DNA of 32,998 nucleotides from Methylobacterium nonmethylotrophicum. Lineage in GTDB: Bacteria > Pseudomonadota > Alphaproteobacteria > Rhizobiales > Beijerinckiaceae. Shown piece after piece: positions 17,635-25,373 of the stretch (position 1 is its first letter; every line of letters begins with the position of its first letter). Below the pieces are notes generated by a model. That model had not been told where the DNA came from and did not search any database. It was given only the letters and a program-made list of their open reading frames with translations. Location: assembly GCF_004745635.1 (NCBI RefSeq), contig NZ_SRLB01000050.1:1-32998 (forward strand), read 5' to 3'. The translations under genes and the position numbers were made by a program.

Positions 17635-19050
17635 ATGACGGAGATCCGCGACCTCGACGCCGTCGCGACGCTCGACGCCTACCGCGACCGCCGGCTCTCG
17701 CCGCGCGAGGCGGTGGCGGACGCGCTCTCGCGCATCGACCGGTTCGGCCCGGATCTCGACGCCTTCGTGCTCGTCGACCGCGATGGCGCGCTGGCCGCGG
17801 CCGCCGCATCGGAGGCGCGCTGGGCCAAGGGGGAACCCTGCGGCCCCCTCGACGGGGTCGCGTTCACGGTCAAGGACAACATCGCCTGGGCCGGCCGCCC
17901 GATGCGCCGCGGCTCGCTCACCACCCCCGACACGCCCGCCGCCGAGAACGCCCCCATCGTCGACCGGCTCCTCGAGGCCGGCGCGATCCCGCTCGCCAAG
18001 ACCACGATGCCGGAATTCGGCTGGAAGGGCCTCGGCGACTCGACCCACACGGGGTCAACCCGCAACCCCTGGGACACGCGCGTCACCACCGGCGGCTCCT
18101 CGGCCGGGGCGGCGGCGGCGGCGGCGCTCGCTCTCGGCCTGCTTCACATCGGCACCGACGGGGCGGGCTCGATCCGCATCCCGGCGGCGTTCTGCGGCGT
18201 CTACGGCCTCAAGCCCAGCTTCGGCCGGGTGCCGGCCTTCCCGCCCTCGCCGTTCGGGCCGGTGGCGCATCTCGGCCCCCTCACCCGCGGCGTGCGCGAC
18301 GCCGCCCTGATGATGCGGGCGATCGCCCGGCCCGATTCCCGCGACATGGCGGCGTGGCTCTCCGAGCCGCCGGACTATGCCGCCGGTCTCGAGGCGGGCG
18401 TGCGGGGCCTGCGCATCGCCTGGAGCCCGCGCCTCGGCTACGCGACGACCGTCGATCCCGAGGTGGCACGCCTGACCGAGGCGGCGGCCAAGGTCTTTGC
18501 GGATCTCGGCGCGAGCGTGGAGGAGGCCGATCCGGGCTTCTCGGACCCGGTCGAGACCCTCAACGGCATCTGGCTCGTCGGCGCCTGGTGCGTGCTGCGG
18601 GCGATGCCCGAGGAGAGACGCGCCCTGGTCGAGCCGGCCCTGCGGGCGGCGGCCGAGCGCGGGCGGGCGATCGCGGCGCCGGATTTCGTCGCCGCCCTCA
18701 ACGCGCGCGGCGCGCTGTTCACCGCCATGGCGCGGTTCCACCGCAGCTACGACCTGCTCCTCACCCCGTCCCTCGCCACGCCCGCCTTCGCGGCCGGCAA
18801 CCTGACCCCGCCGGACGGCCGCTTCGGCGACGACTGGCTGAACTGGACGCCGTTCTCCTATCCCTTCAACCTCACCGGCCAGCCCGCAGCGAGCGTGCCC
18901 TGCGGGCTGACGCAAGCCGGCCTGCCGGTGGGCCTGCAGATCGTCGGCCCGATGGGGGCCGATGCGAGGGTGCTCGCCGCTTCCCGGGCCTTCGAGGCGG
19001 CCCGTCCCTGGCCGGTCCTGGCCGAGCCGCGGGTGATGCACCGGGCGTGA
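17635..19050 (+). CDS. Amidase (amidase signature family)
   Basis: A 471-residue hydrolase of the amidase signature superfamily, which cleaves carboxamides with a Ser-cisSer-Lys triad. Lys80 lies in FTVKDNIAW, the cis-Ser in TTGGSSAG (about 155), and the nucleophile Ser179 in GTDGAGSIRIPAAFCG. GAGGGAGA precedes the ATG. GatA is unlikely because no gatB/gatC are nearby; standalone amidases of this form have varied substrates. It follows the glycosyltransferase by 18 nt on the same strand, so it may be read through from the carotenoid genes, but a pigment role is not implied by its family. Confidence 0.9.
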   Translation: MTEIRDLDAVATLDAYRDRRLSPREAVADALSRIDRFGPDLDAFVLVDRDGALAAAAASEARWAKGEPCGPLDGVAFTVKDNIAWAGRPMRRGSLTTPDTPAAENAPIVDRLLEAGAIPLAKTTMPEFGWKGLGDSTHTGSTRNPWDTRVTTGGSSAGAAAAAALALGLLHIGTDGAGSIRIPAAFCGVYGLKPSFGRVPAFPPSPFGPVAHLGPLTRGVRDAALMMRAIARPDSRDMAAWLSEPPDYAAGLEAGVRGLRIAWSPRLGYATTVDPEVARLTEAAAKVFADLGASVEEADPGFSDPVETLNGIWLVGAWCVLRAMPEERRALVEPALRAAAERGRAIAAPDFVAALNARGALFTAMARFHRSYDLLLTPSLATPAFAAGNLTPPDGRFGDDWLNWTPFSYPFNLTGQPAASVPCGLTQAGLPVGLQIVGPMGADARVLAASRAFEAARPWPVLAEPRVMHRA

Positions 19051-19181
19051 GTGCGGCGAGCGGGCGGGGAGCCCGGCGCCCCCTTCCCGCCCTGCTCGCG
19101 ACCGTGCCTTCCGGCACCATCGGGTGATCACGGTCGGCGCGGCGTTGCCGCCCAGGCTCGTCACGCCCTGCGCTCGGGACA

Positions 19182-19207
19182 GGGCGCGCGACCGACGAGG
19201 CGCGCCC
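19182..19207. terminator. Weak GC hairpin downstream of the amidase
   Basis: GGGCGCGC (19182-19189) and GCGCGCCC (19200-19207) form perfect 8-bp arms around a 10-nt loop, within the 270-nt gap between the amidase and the glycine-rich protein. No T-run follows. It may end the carotenoid-amidase transcript, or may be chance in such GC-rich DNA. Confidence 0.3.
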
Positions 19208-19320
19208 GGTCACGAAGCCGCGAGCCAGCGGTGCCGGAGGCAGGCGACCTGAACCGCTCTTGTTTGCCGGCGTTGTTCGACCCTGGGAAAACACGCCCTT
19301 CACGATCAGGAGATGGTGCC

Positions 19321-19827
19321 ATGAGGCATCTCGTTCTCGCATCCGCGGTCGCCCTCGGCACCCTCGCCCTGTCGACCGCCGGGGCCGATGCCCGCGGCTT
19401 CGGCGGCGGCGGCTTCCGCGGGGGTGGCTTCGGTGGCGGCGGCTTCGGCGGCGGAGGATTCCGGGGTGGCGGCTTCGGCGGTGGCTTCCGCGGCGCGGGC
19501 CTCGGCGGCGGCTTCCGCGGTGCAGGCTTCGGCGGCTATCGCGGCGCCGGGTTCGGCGGCTACCGGGGTGGATTTGCCGGCTATCGTGGCGGCTACGGTG
19601 GCTACCGCGGCTACGGCTATCGCGGCGGTTACGGGCGCGGCCTGGGCTACGGCCTCGCCGGAGTCGGGCTGGGCCTCGGGCTCGGCTACGGTCTCTCCAA
19701 CGTCGGCTATTACGGCGGGTATGACGGGGGCTACTACGGTGCCTACAACGGCGGCTGCGGTCCCTATGCCACGTACGACGACGTCTACGGGACCTGCGTC
19801 TCCTACAGCTACGGCTACGGCTACTGA
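19321..19827 (+). CDS. Glycine-rich exported protein with GGGF/GYRG repeats
   Basis: A 168-residue protein: a Sec signal peptide (cleavage near AGADA-RG), then an almost uninterrupted low-complexity region. The first part repeats GGGGFRGGGF/GGGFRGAG units. The middle switches to GYRGG units, and the last 45 residues are Gly/Tyr-rich with two cysteines (GGCGPYATYDDVYGTCVS) that could form a disulfide. AGGAGAT precedes the ATG at proper spacing. Similar Gly/Tyr-rich exported proteins occur in Rhizobiales without known function; surface coating or adhesion is only a guess. The repeats make it prone to length change. Confidence 0.85.
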   Translation: MRHLVLASAVALGTLALSTAGADARGFGGGGFRGGGFGGGGFGGGGFRGGGFGGGFRGAGLGGGFRGAGFGGYRGAGFGGYRGGFAGYRGGYGGYRGYGYRGGYGRGLGYGLAGVGLGLGLGYGLSNVGYYGGYDGGYYGAYNGGCGPYATYDDVYGTCVSYSYGYGY

Positions 19828-19855
19828 CGCGGACCGGCAGGTCAGCATCGAGAAA

Positions 19856-19880
19856 GTCGGCCGGACGTCGTCCGGCCGAC
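19856..19880. repeat. Perfect 11-bp inverted repeat (tight hairpin)
   Basis: GTCGGCCGGAC (19856-19866) and GTCCGGCCGAC (19870-19880) are exact inverted arms around only 3 nt. It lies 28 nt after the glycine-rich protein stop and 23 nt before the next start. Without a T-run it is more likely an mRNA-stabilising or attenuating stem, or a dimeric protein-binding site, than a full terminator. Confidence 0.6.
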
Positions 19881-19903
19881 AGCCCCTCCGACGGAGTGCC
19901 ACG

Positions 19904-20065
19904 ATGGACCAGTCAGCCAAGCCCGGCGACAAGGCAGAACCCGGCACCCCCGGAACCGGCGAGGCTCTCTGCCCGCGCTGCGCCGGCAAGGGCCGGATCG
20001 AGAGCGGCTCCTGCCCGGATTGCGCCGGCACCGGAAAGGTGACGGAGCCGATCGGCGGCGCCTGA
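19904..20065 (+). CDS. Mini-protein with two CxxCxGxG zinc motifs
   Basis: A 53-residue protein. A hydrophilic Lys/Pro/Gly start of about 22 residues is followed by CPRCAGKG and CPDCAGTG, two copies of the CxxCxGxG motif used in DnaJ-type zinc fingers, with 10 residues between. Two such motifs are enough to bind one zinc ion, so the protein is likely a free-standing zinc hairpin. Proteins this small with the motif are often annotated as molecular chaperone DnaJ or hypothetical. A weak GGAG lies upstream. It shares strand and possibly transcript with the glycine-rich protein, across the hairpin. Confidence 0.8.
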   Translation: MDQSAKPGDKAEPGTPGTGEALCPRCAGKGRIESGSCPDCAGTGKVTEPIGGA

Positions 20066-20117
20066 CGCGCTGCCGCGGCTCCGGACGCGCGAACCTCAGG
20101 GCGCCGAACAGCGCCTG

Positions 20118-20345
20118 TCAGGGCGCCAGGATGATCTCCGCCAGCGCCAGGGCCTTGGCCAGGGCGGCCTCCGTCTTCGGAGTCGGCGGGGCCGGCACCA
20201 GGGCCTCGCGCCGCAGTTCCGCCAGCACCGCCTCCCTCGCATTCGGATCCCGCTGCATCCGCTCCCGCAGCAAGGCGGTCACGATCAGCTCGAGGGCGCC
20301 CAGGCGCGCCTCGAGGTCGTCCTCGACGATCAGCGGCGCGCTCAT
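20118..20345 (-). CDS. Hypothetical 75-residue helical protein
   Basis: A short, acidic, leucine- and alanine-rich protein that reads as two or three helices (DDLEARLGALELIVTALLRE, then an Arg/Glu-rich helix, then KTEAALAKALALAEIIL). The ATG at 20345 follows GGGAGGAG at good spacing; an upstream GTG overlaps the ribosome site. It is the last gene of the leftward operon led by the MucR-like regulator, 27 nt after the LprI-like gene. No family is recognised. Confidence 0.72.
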   Translation of the reverse strand: MSAPLIVEDDLEARLGALELIVTALLRERMQRDPNAREAVLAELRREALVPAPPTPKTEAALAKALALAEIILAP

Positions 20346-20372
20346 CGGCACTCCTCCCGGTGGCTCACGGCG

Positions 20373-20831
20373 TCACTCCCGCAGCTCGTCGATCCGCGTC
20401 GCGAGCAGGCGGATCTTGCACGACGAGGCGAGCTGCCCCGCCGCCGAGCCGCCATGGTAGTCGAAGTCGTAGAGGCTGTCGCAGTGGCGCCGGAAATACT
20501 CCTCCCAGGCGCCTTGGGCGGCGAGGAACGCCTTGCGCCAGTTCTCGGCATCCTCGCGGCCGGCCAGGCTGCCGGGGCTCGGCGGCCTTGCGGCGACCGC
20601 CGCGATGGCGGCGAGCTTGCCCTCGACCGCCTTGGCGAGCCGCTCCCGCAGCGCCTTGGCCGCGTCGTCCAGGCAGGCGCCCTTCTGGTACTCCGGCAAC
20701 GCCTTGGCCGTGCAGGCGCGGATGGTTGCCGCGGCGGAGACGGGCTTGTCCGCCGGACCGGCCGCGTGGCCCCCGGCAGGGGCCAGCGCGAGCGTGATCG
20801 CGAGCGCGGCCGACCGTGAGGCGCGCCTCAT
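20373..20831 (-). CDS. LprI-like (DUF1311) exported protein
   Basis: About 152 residues with a Sec signal peptide (RSAALAITLALAPAGGHAAG). The mature part has four cysteines in a layout like DUF1311/LprI proteins: an early AC-x-AKALPEYQKGAC pair, then WEEYFRRHCDSLYDF and LASSCKIRLLATRIDELRE, where the family has a conserved W...Y...C...T-x-RI-x-L ending. LprI of Mycobacterium is a lysozyme inhibitor, but most members are uncharacterised. The ATG at 20831 overlaps the preceding stop (ATGA), so translation is coupled; a TTG three codons earlier is less likely. Confidence 0.75.
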   Translation of the reverse strand: MRRASRSAALAITLALAPAGGHAAGPADKPVSAAATIRACTAKALPEYQKGACLDDAAKALRERLAKAVEGKLAAIAAVAARPPSPGSLAGREDAENWRKAFLAAQGAWEEYFRRHCDSLYDFDYHGGSAAGQLASSCKIRLLATRIDELRE

Positions 20832-20974
20832 CCGAGCCAAGGCCCCAGCAGCTCGCTCCCGGCCAGCGCCACGCCGACGGCCGCGATCGCCGCTCCGGTC
20901 AGGAACAGCAGCACCTGCTCGCGCGACGGGACGCGCCGACCGCGCGTCCGCCGCCAGGGATTGGCAAGTGACAT
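20828..20974 (-). CDS. 48-residue single-pass membrane protein
   Basis: A short gene easily missed by size cut-offs. The N-terminus is basic (MSLANPWRRTRGRRVPSREQ) and is followed by one hydrophobic helix (VLLFLTGAAIAAVGVALAG), ending in SELLGPWLG. By the positive-inside rule the N-terminus would stay in the cytosol. Its ATG lies one nucleotide after the stop of the MucR-like gene, and its TGA overlaps the ATG of the LprI-like gene. Coupled spacing on both sides is the best evidence that it is real. The function is unknown. Confidence 0.75.
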   Translation of the reverse strand: MSLANPWRRTRGRRVPSREQVLLFLTGAAIAAVGVALAGSELLGPWLG

Positions 20975-20975
20975 C

Positions 20976-21542
20976 CTACTCGGCCGCGGCCTTGCGGGTG
21001 CGGCGCCGCGCGGCGGGCTTCTCCGCCGGGGCTTCCGATGCGGCCGGCGCGGCAGTGTCGGGCTCGGCCGCCTTCGCGGCGGCTGGGGCCGCGGCGGCTG
21101 ATGCTGCCGCAGCGGCCTGGGCCGCCGCGGCGTCGCGGCGGCGCTGCCCGAGGCCGAGGCTCTTGGCGAGGGCCGAGCGCTGGGCGGCGTAGCTCGCCGC
21201 CACCATGGGATAATCGTGCGGCAGGCCGAATTTCTGGCGGTAATCGGCGGGCGTGAGGCCCTGGGAGGTGAGGTGGCGCTTGAGCGACCGGTACGGCTTG
21301 CCGTCGATGAAGCTGATCAGGTGGTCGGGCGTCACCGACTTGCGGATCTGCGCCGGCGTCGCCCGGGTCTCCTCGACCGCCGGCGCCGGCGGCTGGCCGA
21401 GCGCCACGAGGGAGGCGTGCACGGACGCGATCAATCCCGGCAGCTCCGTGACCTGAAGATTGTTGTTCGCGACATAGGACGAGACGATGTCGGCCGCGAG
21501 GCCGACCAACTCAGTCTGCTGCTCCAGGTTGACGTCCGACAC
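20976..21542 (-). CDS. MucR/Ros-family transcriptional regulator lacking zinc ligands
   Basis: About 188 residues. The N-terminal helical region (ELVGLAADIVSSYVANNNLQ) is the MucR oligomerisation part. The DNA-binding part has RKSVTPDHLISFIDGKPY, RSLKRHL, GLTPADYRQKFGLP and YPMVAASYAAQRSALAKSLG, all matching MucR/Ros. In Ros the zinc ligands include a Cys and two His. Here Ser77 replaces the Cys and Gln94 the second His, with only His90 kept, as reported for zinc-free Ros homologues of Mesorhizobium. The last 50 residues are an unusual Ala/Pro-rich tail ending in RRRTRKAAAE. The GTG at 21542 is the most family-like start; an ATG at 21755 would add about 71 unsupported residues. It leads a four-gene operon. 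Confidence 0.87.
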   Translation of the reverse strand: MSDVNLEQQTELVGLAADIVSSYVANNNLQVTELPGLIASVHASLVALGQPPAPAVEETRATPAQIRKSVTPDHLISFIDGKPYRSLKRHLTSQGLTPADYRQKFGLPHDYPMVAASYAAQRSALAKSLGLGQRRRDAAAAQAAAAASAAAAPAAAKAAEPDTAAPAASEAPAEKPAARRRTRKAAAE

Positions 21543-22022
21543 GAGGTTCCATCCCGATCTCAGCAACCCGGCACGATCCGAGTCGTCCAGGCATATCGGG
21601 CGGAACGCGTGCCCATCAAGTGAAACGATGCGATCTTCAAGGAAATCCTGTGTATCACGGCCGGCTATGGCTTCGTCGGACCGGTCTTGTTCCGGCCGGC
21701 GGGCGACGCGTCGTTGGTCACCCGCTGCCCGGCCTGCGTGTTGCACCGCAGCCATCGCTGTCTCAGTCTTCGTAGCCGGACGGCCAGCACGCGCCGAGGC
21801 ACGGAGCTACCGGCTGCGCGCCACCCCAAACCTTCGGCATGATCGGACCCGGCCGCCGTGATCCGTCGTGATGTGCACATCGCGCCGGCCCCGTCGGGCC
21901 GCCGCGCACGAGGGCCTTGACCCCATCGGCGAACCGGCCTATCTGCACCGCACCCGAGGCGGTGACGTGCCACCCCGGACAGTTGGACCCGTCCTCTGCT
22001 CCCTCCGCACGCAGCGCCCCGT
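21543..22022. other. Intergenic region between the mucR-like operon and tRNA-Gln
   Basis: About 480 nt that should contain the leftward promoter of the regulator operon and the tRNA promoter. A leftward 61-codon frame (21763-21948) ends with MPKVWGGAQP then a Cys-rich ACWPSGYED tail, but it has no ribosome site and I do not call it a gene. No hairpin or repeat stands out. Confidence 0.4.
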
Positions 22023-22096
22023 TGGGGGATAGTTTAACGGTAGAACAGCGGACTCTGACTCCGTTAGTCGTGGTTCGAATCCACGTCCCCCAGCCA
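22023..22096 (+). tRNA. tRNA-Gln (anticodon CTG)
   Basis: A full cloverleaf can be folded. The acceptor stem is TGGGGGA with TCCCCCA, and the D-loop region is AGTTTAACGGTAGAAC. The anticodon stem GCGGA/TCCGT holds the 7-base loop CTCTGAC, giving anticodon CTG (reads CAG, Gln). The T-arm is CGTGG-TTCGAAT-CCACG. The discriminator G and CCA are encoded. The length of 74 nt and the sequence resemble other alphaproteobacterial tRNA-Gln genes. A terminator follows after 9 nt. Confidence 0.97.
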
Positions 22097-22105
22097 AGAG
22101 GTTGT

Positions 22106-22136
22106 CCCGTCAGGTCAATGACTTGGCGGGTTTTTT
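22106..22136 (+). terminator. Rho-independent terminator after tRNA-Gln
   Basis: CCCGTCAGGTCA (22106-22117) pairs with TGACTTGGCGGG (22119-22130), with two G-T wobble pairs and the innermost pairs presumably open to form the loop. Six T residues follow directly. Its position ends the tRNA transcript. Confidence 0.9.
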
Positions 22137-22580
22137 ATTGCGCGCCCTCTGCTTCAGCCTTGTTGCACTTGGTCGCAGCACGGATCCAGAGACTGCAATG
22201 GAGGACGACCCAGGGCAGACCGCTCCATGCAGCACGCGCGCGACACGACATCGCGCCTCGGGGCGTCGAAACGACCCTTACCCGCTCGCTATCAGCAGTC
22301 CAGCCCAAAGCTCACAGCGTCCGTTTCCAGGTCGAGCCCGACGGCATCCTGTTCGAGAGCGGCACCGTCGTGATCAGCCAGGGGATTCGGGCAGGGCGGA
22401 TCATGATCCTGATCCGGGAGGATGGCGACGCGAGGAGTAGGACCGCACGCAGGCCTCGGCGCAGGAGGCGGGGCGCCCGCTCATCATCTCACGGCACCCA
22501 TGAGCATGCTTGTGATATTTTTACAATGGACGTCCTGGCCCGAATCACTGCCGCATGCGTGCCGGCTGGGGATTTTCCAG
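22137..22580. other. Accessory-looking stretch without an intact gene
   Basis: About 440 nt between the tRNA terminator and the autotransporter-like gene. Several overlapping frames exist (for example around 22102-22440), but none has a ribosome site or family signature, and codon use does not clearly favour one. The last 80 nt (from about 22500) are AT-richer than the surroundings and probably include the promoter of the next gene. Decayed sequence of an inserted element is the best guess. Confidence 0.4.
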
Positions 22581-23283
22581 ATGCTGAGATTTTATGCTGC
22601 TTGTTTTGCATTAACAGCATCAACAGTAGCGCAAGCTCAATCGCTGAATTTCGCATCGACCGGTTTGGTCAATCCAGGATCCAGCAGCTTCCTTGATGGG
22701 CAGGCAGTTAATCCCGCACAAACCTATGTGTTGACCGGCGTTCCGGATCCGCGCGGAGTGCCCGGGTCTCTGGCTCAATACATCCGATTGAGCGACCTTA
22801 TCGCATCCCTGCCCCCGGGGGCCCAAGGCCCGTCAGGGCCCACAGGGAGCCCAGGGGCCGGCAGGGCCAGCGGGCGCGACAGGAGCGCAAGGGCCGGTGG
22901 GCCCGCAAGGGCTGACCGGCGCGACGGGAGCACAGGGGCCACAGGGTATCCAGGGGCCGCAAGGACCTCAGGGACCTGCCGGGCCAGCCGGACCGCCGGG
23001 CGGCCTCAGCGCCTCGGCGCTCGTGGCCATCGCGGCCCGCATGGACCGGCAGGCCGAGCGCTTCCGGGAGGGCATCGCGCTCTCGGGCGCCATCACGATC
23101 CTGCCGCCCAACGCGGGGGATCGCTTCGCGGTGTCGGTGGGCGGCGCGGGCTACGACGGCACCGGCGCGGCCTCGATCTCGGTGGCCGCCCGCATCACCG
23201 CGGACACCCTGGCGTATGTGGGCTACGCCCGCGGTCCGACGCAATCGCTGGTCAAGGGCGGCATCGGGATCTCGTTCAGGTGA
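22581..23283 (+). pseudogene. Collagen-stalk, YadA-anchor-like surface protein, frameshifted
   Basis: Frame 1 starts at ATG 22581 with a signal peptide (MLRFYAACFALTASTVAQA). A head of about 55 residues follows, then Gly-X-Y triplets from 22818. The triplets then continue in another frame, through GPQGIQGPQGPQGPAGPAG, into a C-terminal domain that reads as a YadA-type beta-barrel anchor: FREGIALSGAITILPPNAGD, RFAVSVGGAGYDGTGAASIS, and an end in GGIGISF. Taking one G out of the GGGG at 22854-22857 joins the two parts into one 233-residue protein with about 20 unbroken Gly-X-Y triplets. As given, the sequence separates signal peptide and anchor, so no surface protein can form. A sequencing error, a recent mutation or slippage are all possible. 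In such proteins three chains form a stalk on an outer-membrane barrel. Confidence 0.72.
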
Positions 23284-23530
23284 TGCCCTCGGGCGGCTCG
23301 ATGCCGTGGCGCATCATCCGGCGCCCGGCCTCCGCTCGATAGGTGCGGAGGTGATCCACCTCGCGCCGCAGCGCGTGCATGGTCCCGCGCATCTGGTGGC
23401 GGTGATCGAGGGTTGCGGCCATCGCGTCGGCGGGGCGTTGCCGGAAGTCCTCCACGAGGCGCAGCAAGCCAGCGTCGGGGCGCGGGTTCGTGGCCCCCCG
23501 CCACCACAGCCCCAGCCATCGCAGGACCAT
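23276..23530 (-). CDS. Hypothetical 84-residue protein
   Basis: Starts MVLRWLGLWWRG and continues as a charged helical protein (LRLVEDFRQRPADAMAATLD, then HALRREVDHLRTYRAEAGRR) ending in HGIEPPEGIT. Third codon positions are almost all G or C, as expected for a real gene here. Its stop overlaps the end of the convergent autotransporter-like gene by 8 nt. An open frame upstream to 23815 is not coding-like. The ribosome site is poor (a GAGG about 16 nt ahead). No family is recognised; it probably followed the truncated gene just upstream in one transcript. Confidence 0.55.
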   Translation of the reverse strand: MVLRWLGLWWRGATNPRPDAGLLRLVEDFRQRPADAMAATLDHRHQMRGTMHALRREVDHLRTYRAEAGRRMMRHGIEPPEGIT

Positions 23531-23547
23531 GCACAGGGCATGGCGCC

Positions 23548-23661
23548 TCAGGGGTTGGGCATCGCGGCAACCTCGCCGCCCGCGGCGCGCAGCGCCCGCT
23601 CCAGCCGGTCGAAGTGCCGCGCCAACGCGCGGACCTCGTTCTCCAGCGCATCGATCGTCTC
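23548..23661 (-). pseudogene. 5'-truncated fragment of a small coiled-coil gene
   Basis: The frame reads ETIDALENEVRALARHFDRL, then ERALRAAGGEVAAMPNP and a TGA at 23548-23550. Codon use is strongly GC3 and the heptad pattern is convincing, but going upstream the coding character stops abruptly at about 23661 with no start codon or ribosome site. The 5' part therefore appears lost. It lies 17 nt before the 84-residue gene on the same strand. Confidence 0.5.
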
Positions 23662-23663
23662 GC

Positions 23664-23800
23664 ATCGCCGCGAACTGCCACGGCTGCGGTCGCCACGTCA
23701 TCGTCAGCGCCGACCCGTTCCCGGCCGACCTGCCGTTCCCGGACATGGCCCTGCGCCTGCGGTGCTCGGCCTGCGGCGCCCGCGACGTCTCGGTGATAGA
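23664..23800 (+). pseudogene. 5'-truncated zinc-ribbon gene fragment
   Basis: The rightward frame reads IAANCHGCGRHVIVSADPF, PADLPFPDMALRLRCSACG and ARDVSVIEG. The paired CxxC motifs (CHGC and CSAC) and the RLRCSACGxRDV ending match a small zinc-ribbon type seen in Rhizobiales. No start codon or ribosome site precedes it; coding character begins at about 23664, exactly where the opposite-strand fragment begins. No in-frame stop follows before the histidine kinase gene, so the 3' end may also be damaged. Confidence 0.5.
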
Positions 23801-23877
23801 AGGATGTCGATCCATTCGCCGAGGACGAGAGCGTCATCTCAATCCCGATGAGAGCGTAGGCTCCGTCCGTCACCGCC

Positions 23878-25373
23878 ATGCCCCCTCGCCTCCGCTCCCT
23901 CCGCGCCCACCTCCTCGCCCTCTGGATCCTGCTGCTCGCCTCGGCCGCGGCCACCGCCTACCTGCTCACCGAGTTCTACACCCAGTCCGCCGCCGTACAG
24001 GTCGCCCAGGCCGAGTTGCAGGTCGCCCGGGCCTGCCGCGAGATCGGCGACCGGTTCGCCTTCTTCAGCGCCGGATGGAGCGGCAGCGTCGCGCAGGTCG
24101 ACGACACGCTCAAGGGCCAGCTCACCGACGTGGTGGTGACGGCACTGGCCGCCCATCCGGGGGTCGAGGGCGGGATCTGGACCGCGGCCGGGGGCTCGGC
24201 GGCCTACGCGTTCCCGACCTACGAGGGCACCGGGCCGAAGACCGACCTGCCGGCGGCCGAGCTCGACACGATCCGGCGCGTCAACGCCGAGACCCTGAGC
24301 GGCGGGAGGCCGGTGACGACGCGGCGGGTCGCCCGCACCCAGACCCTGGTGGTGCAGGGCTGCCCCCTCCGCGGCCCGATCCAGGGCGCGACGGCCTGGA
24401 CCATGGCGCGGGTCTATACCGACCAGGGCCGGGCCTACGGCCAGCTCCTCGCCGGCTTCGGCTTCCTGGCCGCCACCGTGCTCGGCTCGGCCCTGCTCCT
24501 CGGGCGGCTGCTGCTCCTGCTCGGCCGGCGGATCGCGCGGCTCGAGGGCCAGCTCGGGCGCGACGCGGACGAGGGCGGCGTGCCGCACGAGGGTGAGCTG
24601 CCCCGCCTCGCCCCGACCGGCCTGCGCGAGCTCGACAGGCTGGTCGAGGCGCTCAACGCCGCCGGCGCCCGGCTCGCGGCCGCGCGCCGGCGCGCCGCGG
24701 AGGCCGAGCGCCTCGCGGCCCTCGGCCAGCTCGCGGCCGGCATCGCCCACGAGATCCGAAACCCCCTGGCGGCGATCCGGCTCAAGGCCGAGAACGCGCT
24801 GGCGAGCGCCGACCCGGCCCGGCCCCGGGCCGCCCTCGACCTCGTGCTGGTTCAGGTCGCCCGCATGGACCGGCTGCTGCGCGACCTCCTGAGCCTGACC
24901 CAGAAGCGGGCCCCGGCGCTCGCCCCCACCGACCTCGCGGCCGTGCTGGCGGAGAGCGCCCATCTCCACGACGACCTCGCCCGGGCGCAGGGCGTGCGGA
25001 TCGCCGTGGCGGAGGCGCCGCGGGAGCGCCCGCGCCTCGACGAGGCGCAGCTGCGCCGCGCCCTCGACAACCTCCTGCTCAACGCGATCCAGCACAGCCC
25101 GGCGGGCGGCGTGGTGCGGCTCTCGGCCGAGGTCGCGGGCGAGCGGCTGCGGATCCGGGTGACGGACCAGGGCCCCGGCGTACCGGCGTCCCTGCGCGAA
25201 CGCCTGTTCGAGCCCTTCGTCACCGGCCGCCCGGACGGGACCGGGCTCGGCCTCGCCCTCGTGCGCGAGATCGCCCGCGCCCATGGTGGACAGGTGCGCC
25301 TCGCCGCCCCACCTCCCGACGGCCCGGGTTCCGGCGCGACCTTCGAGCTCGATCTGCCATGGTCCCTCCCCTG

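Noticed and set aside
21763..21948. Small leftward frame with a Cys-containing tail before tRNA-Gln
   Set aside because: No ribosome site, mixed codon use and no recognised family; kept only as a note in the intergenic entry.
22837..23000. Gly-X-Y repeats considered as a CRISPR-like or tandem DNA repeat
   Set aside because: The periodicity is 9 nt and follows the protein triplets; units are not identical and there are no spacers.
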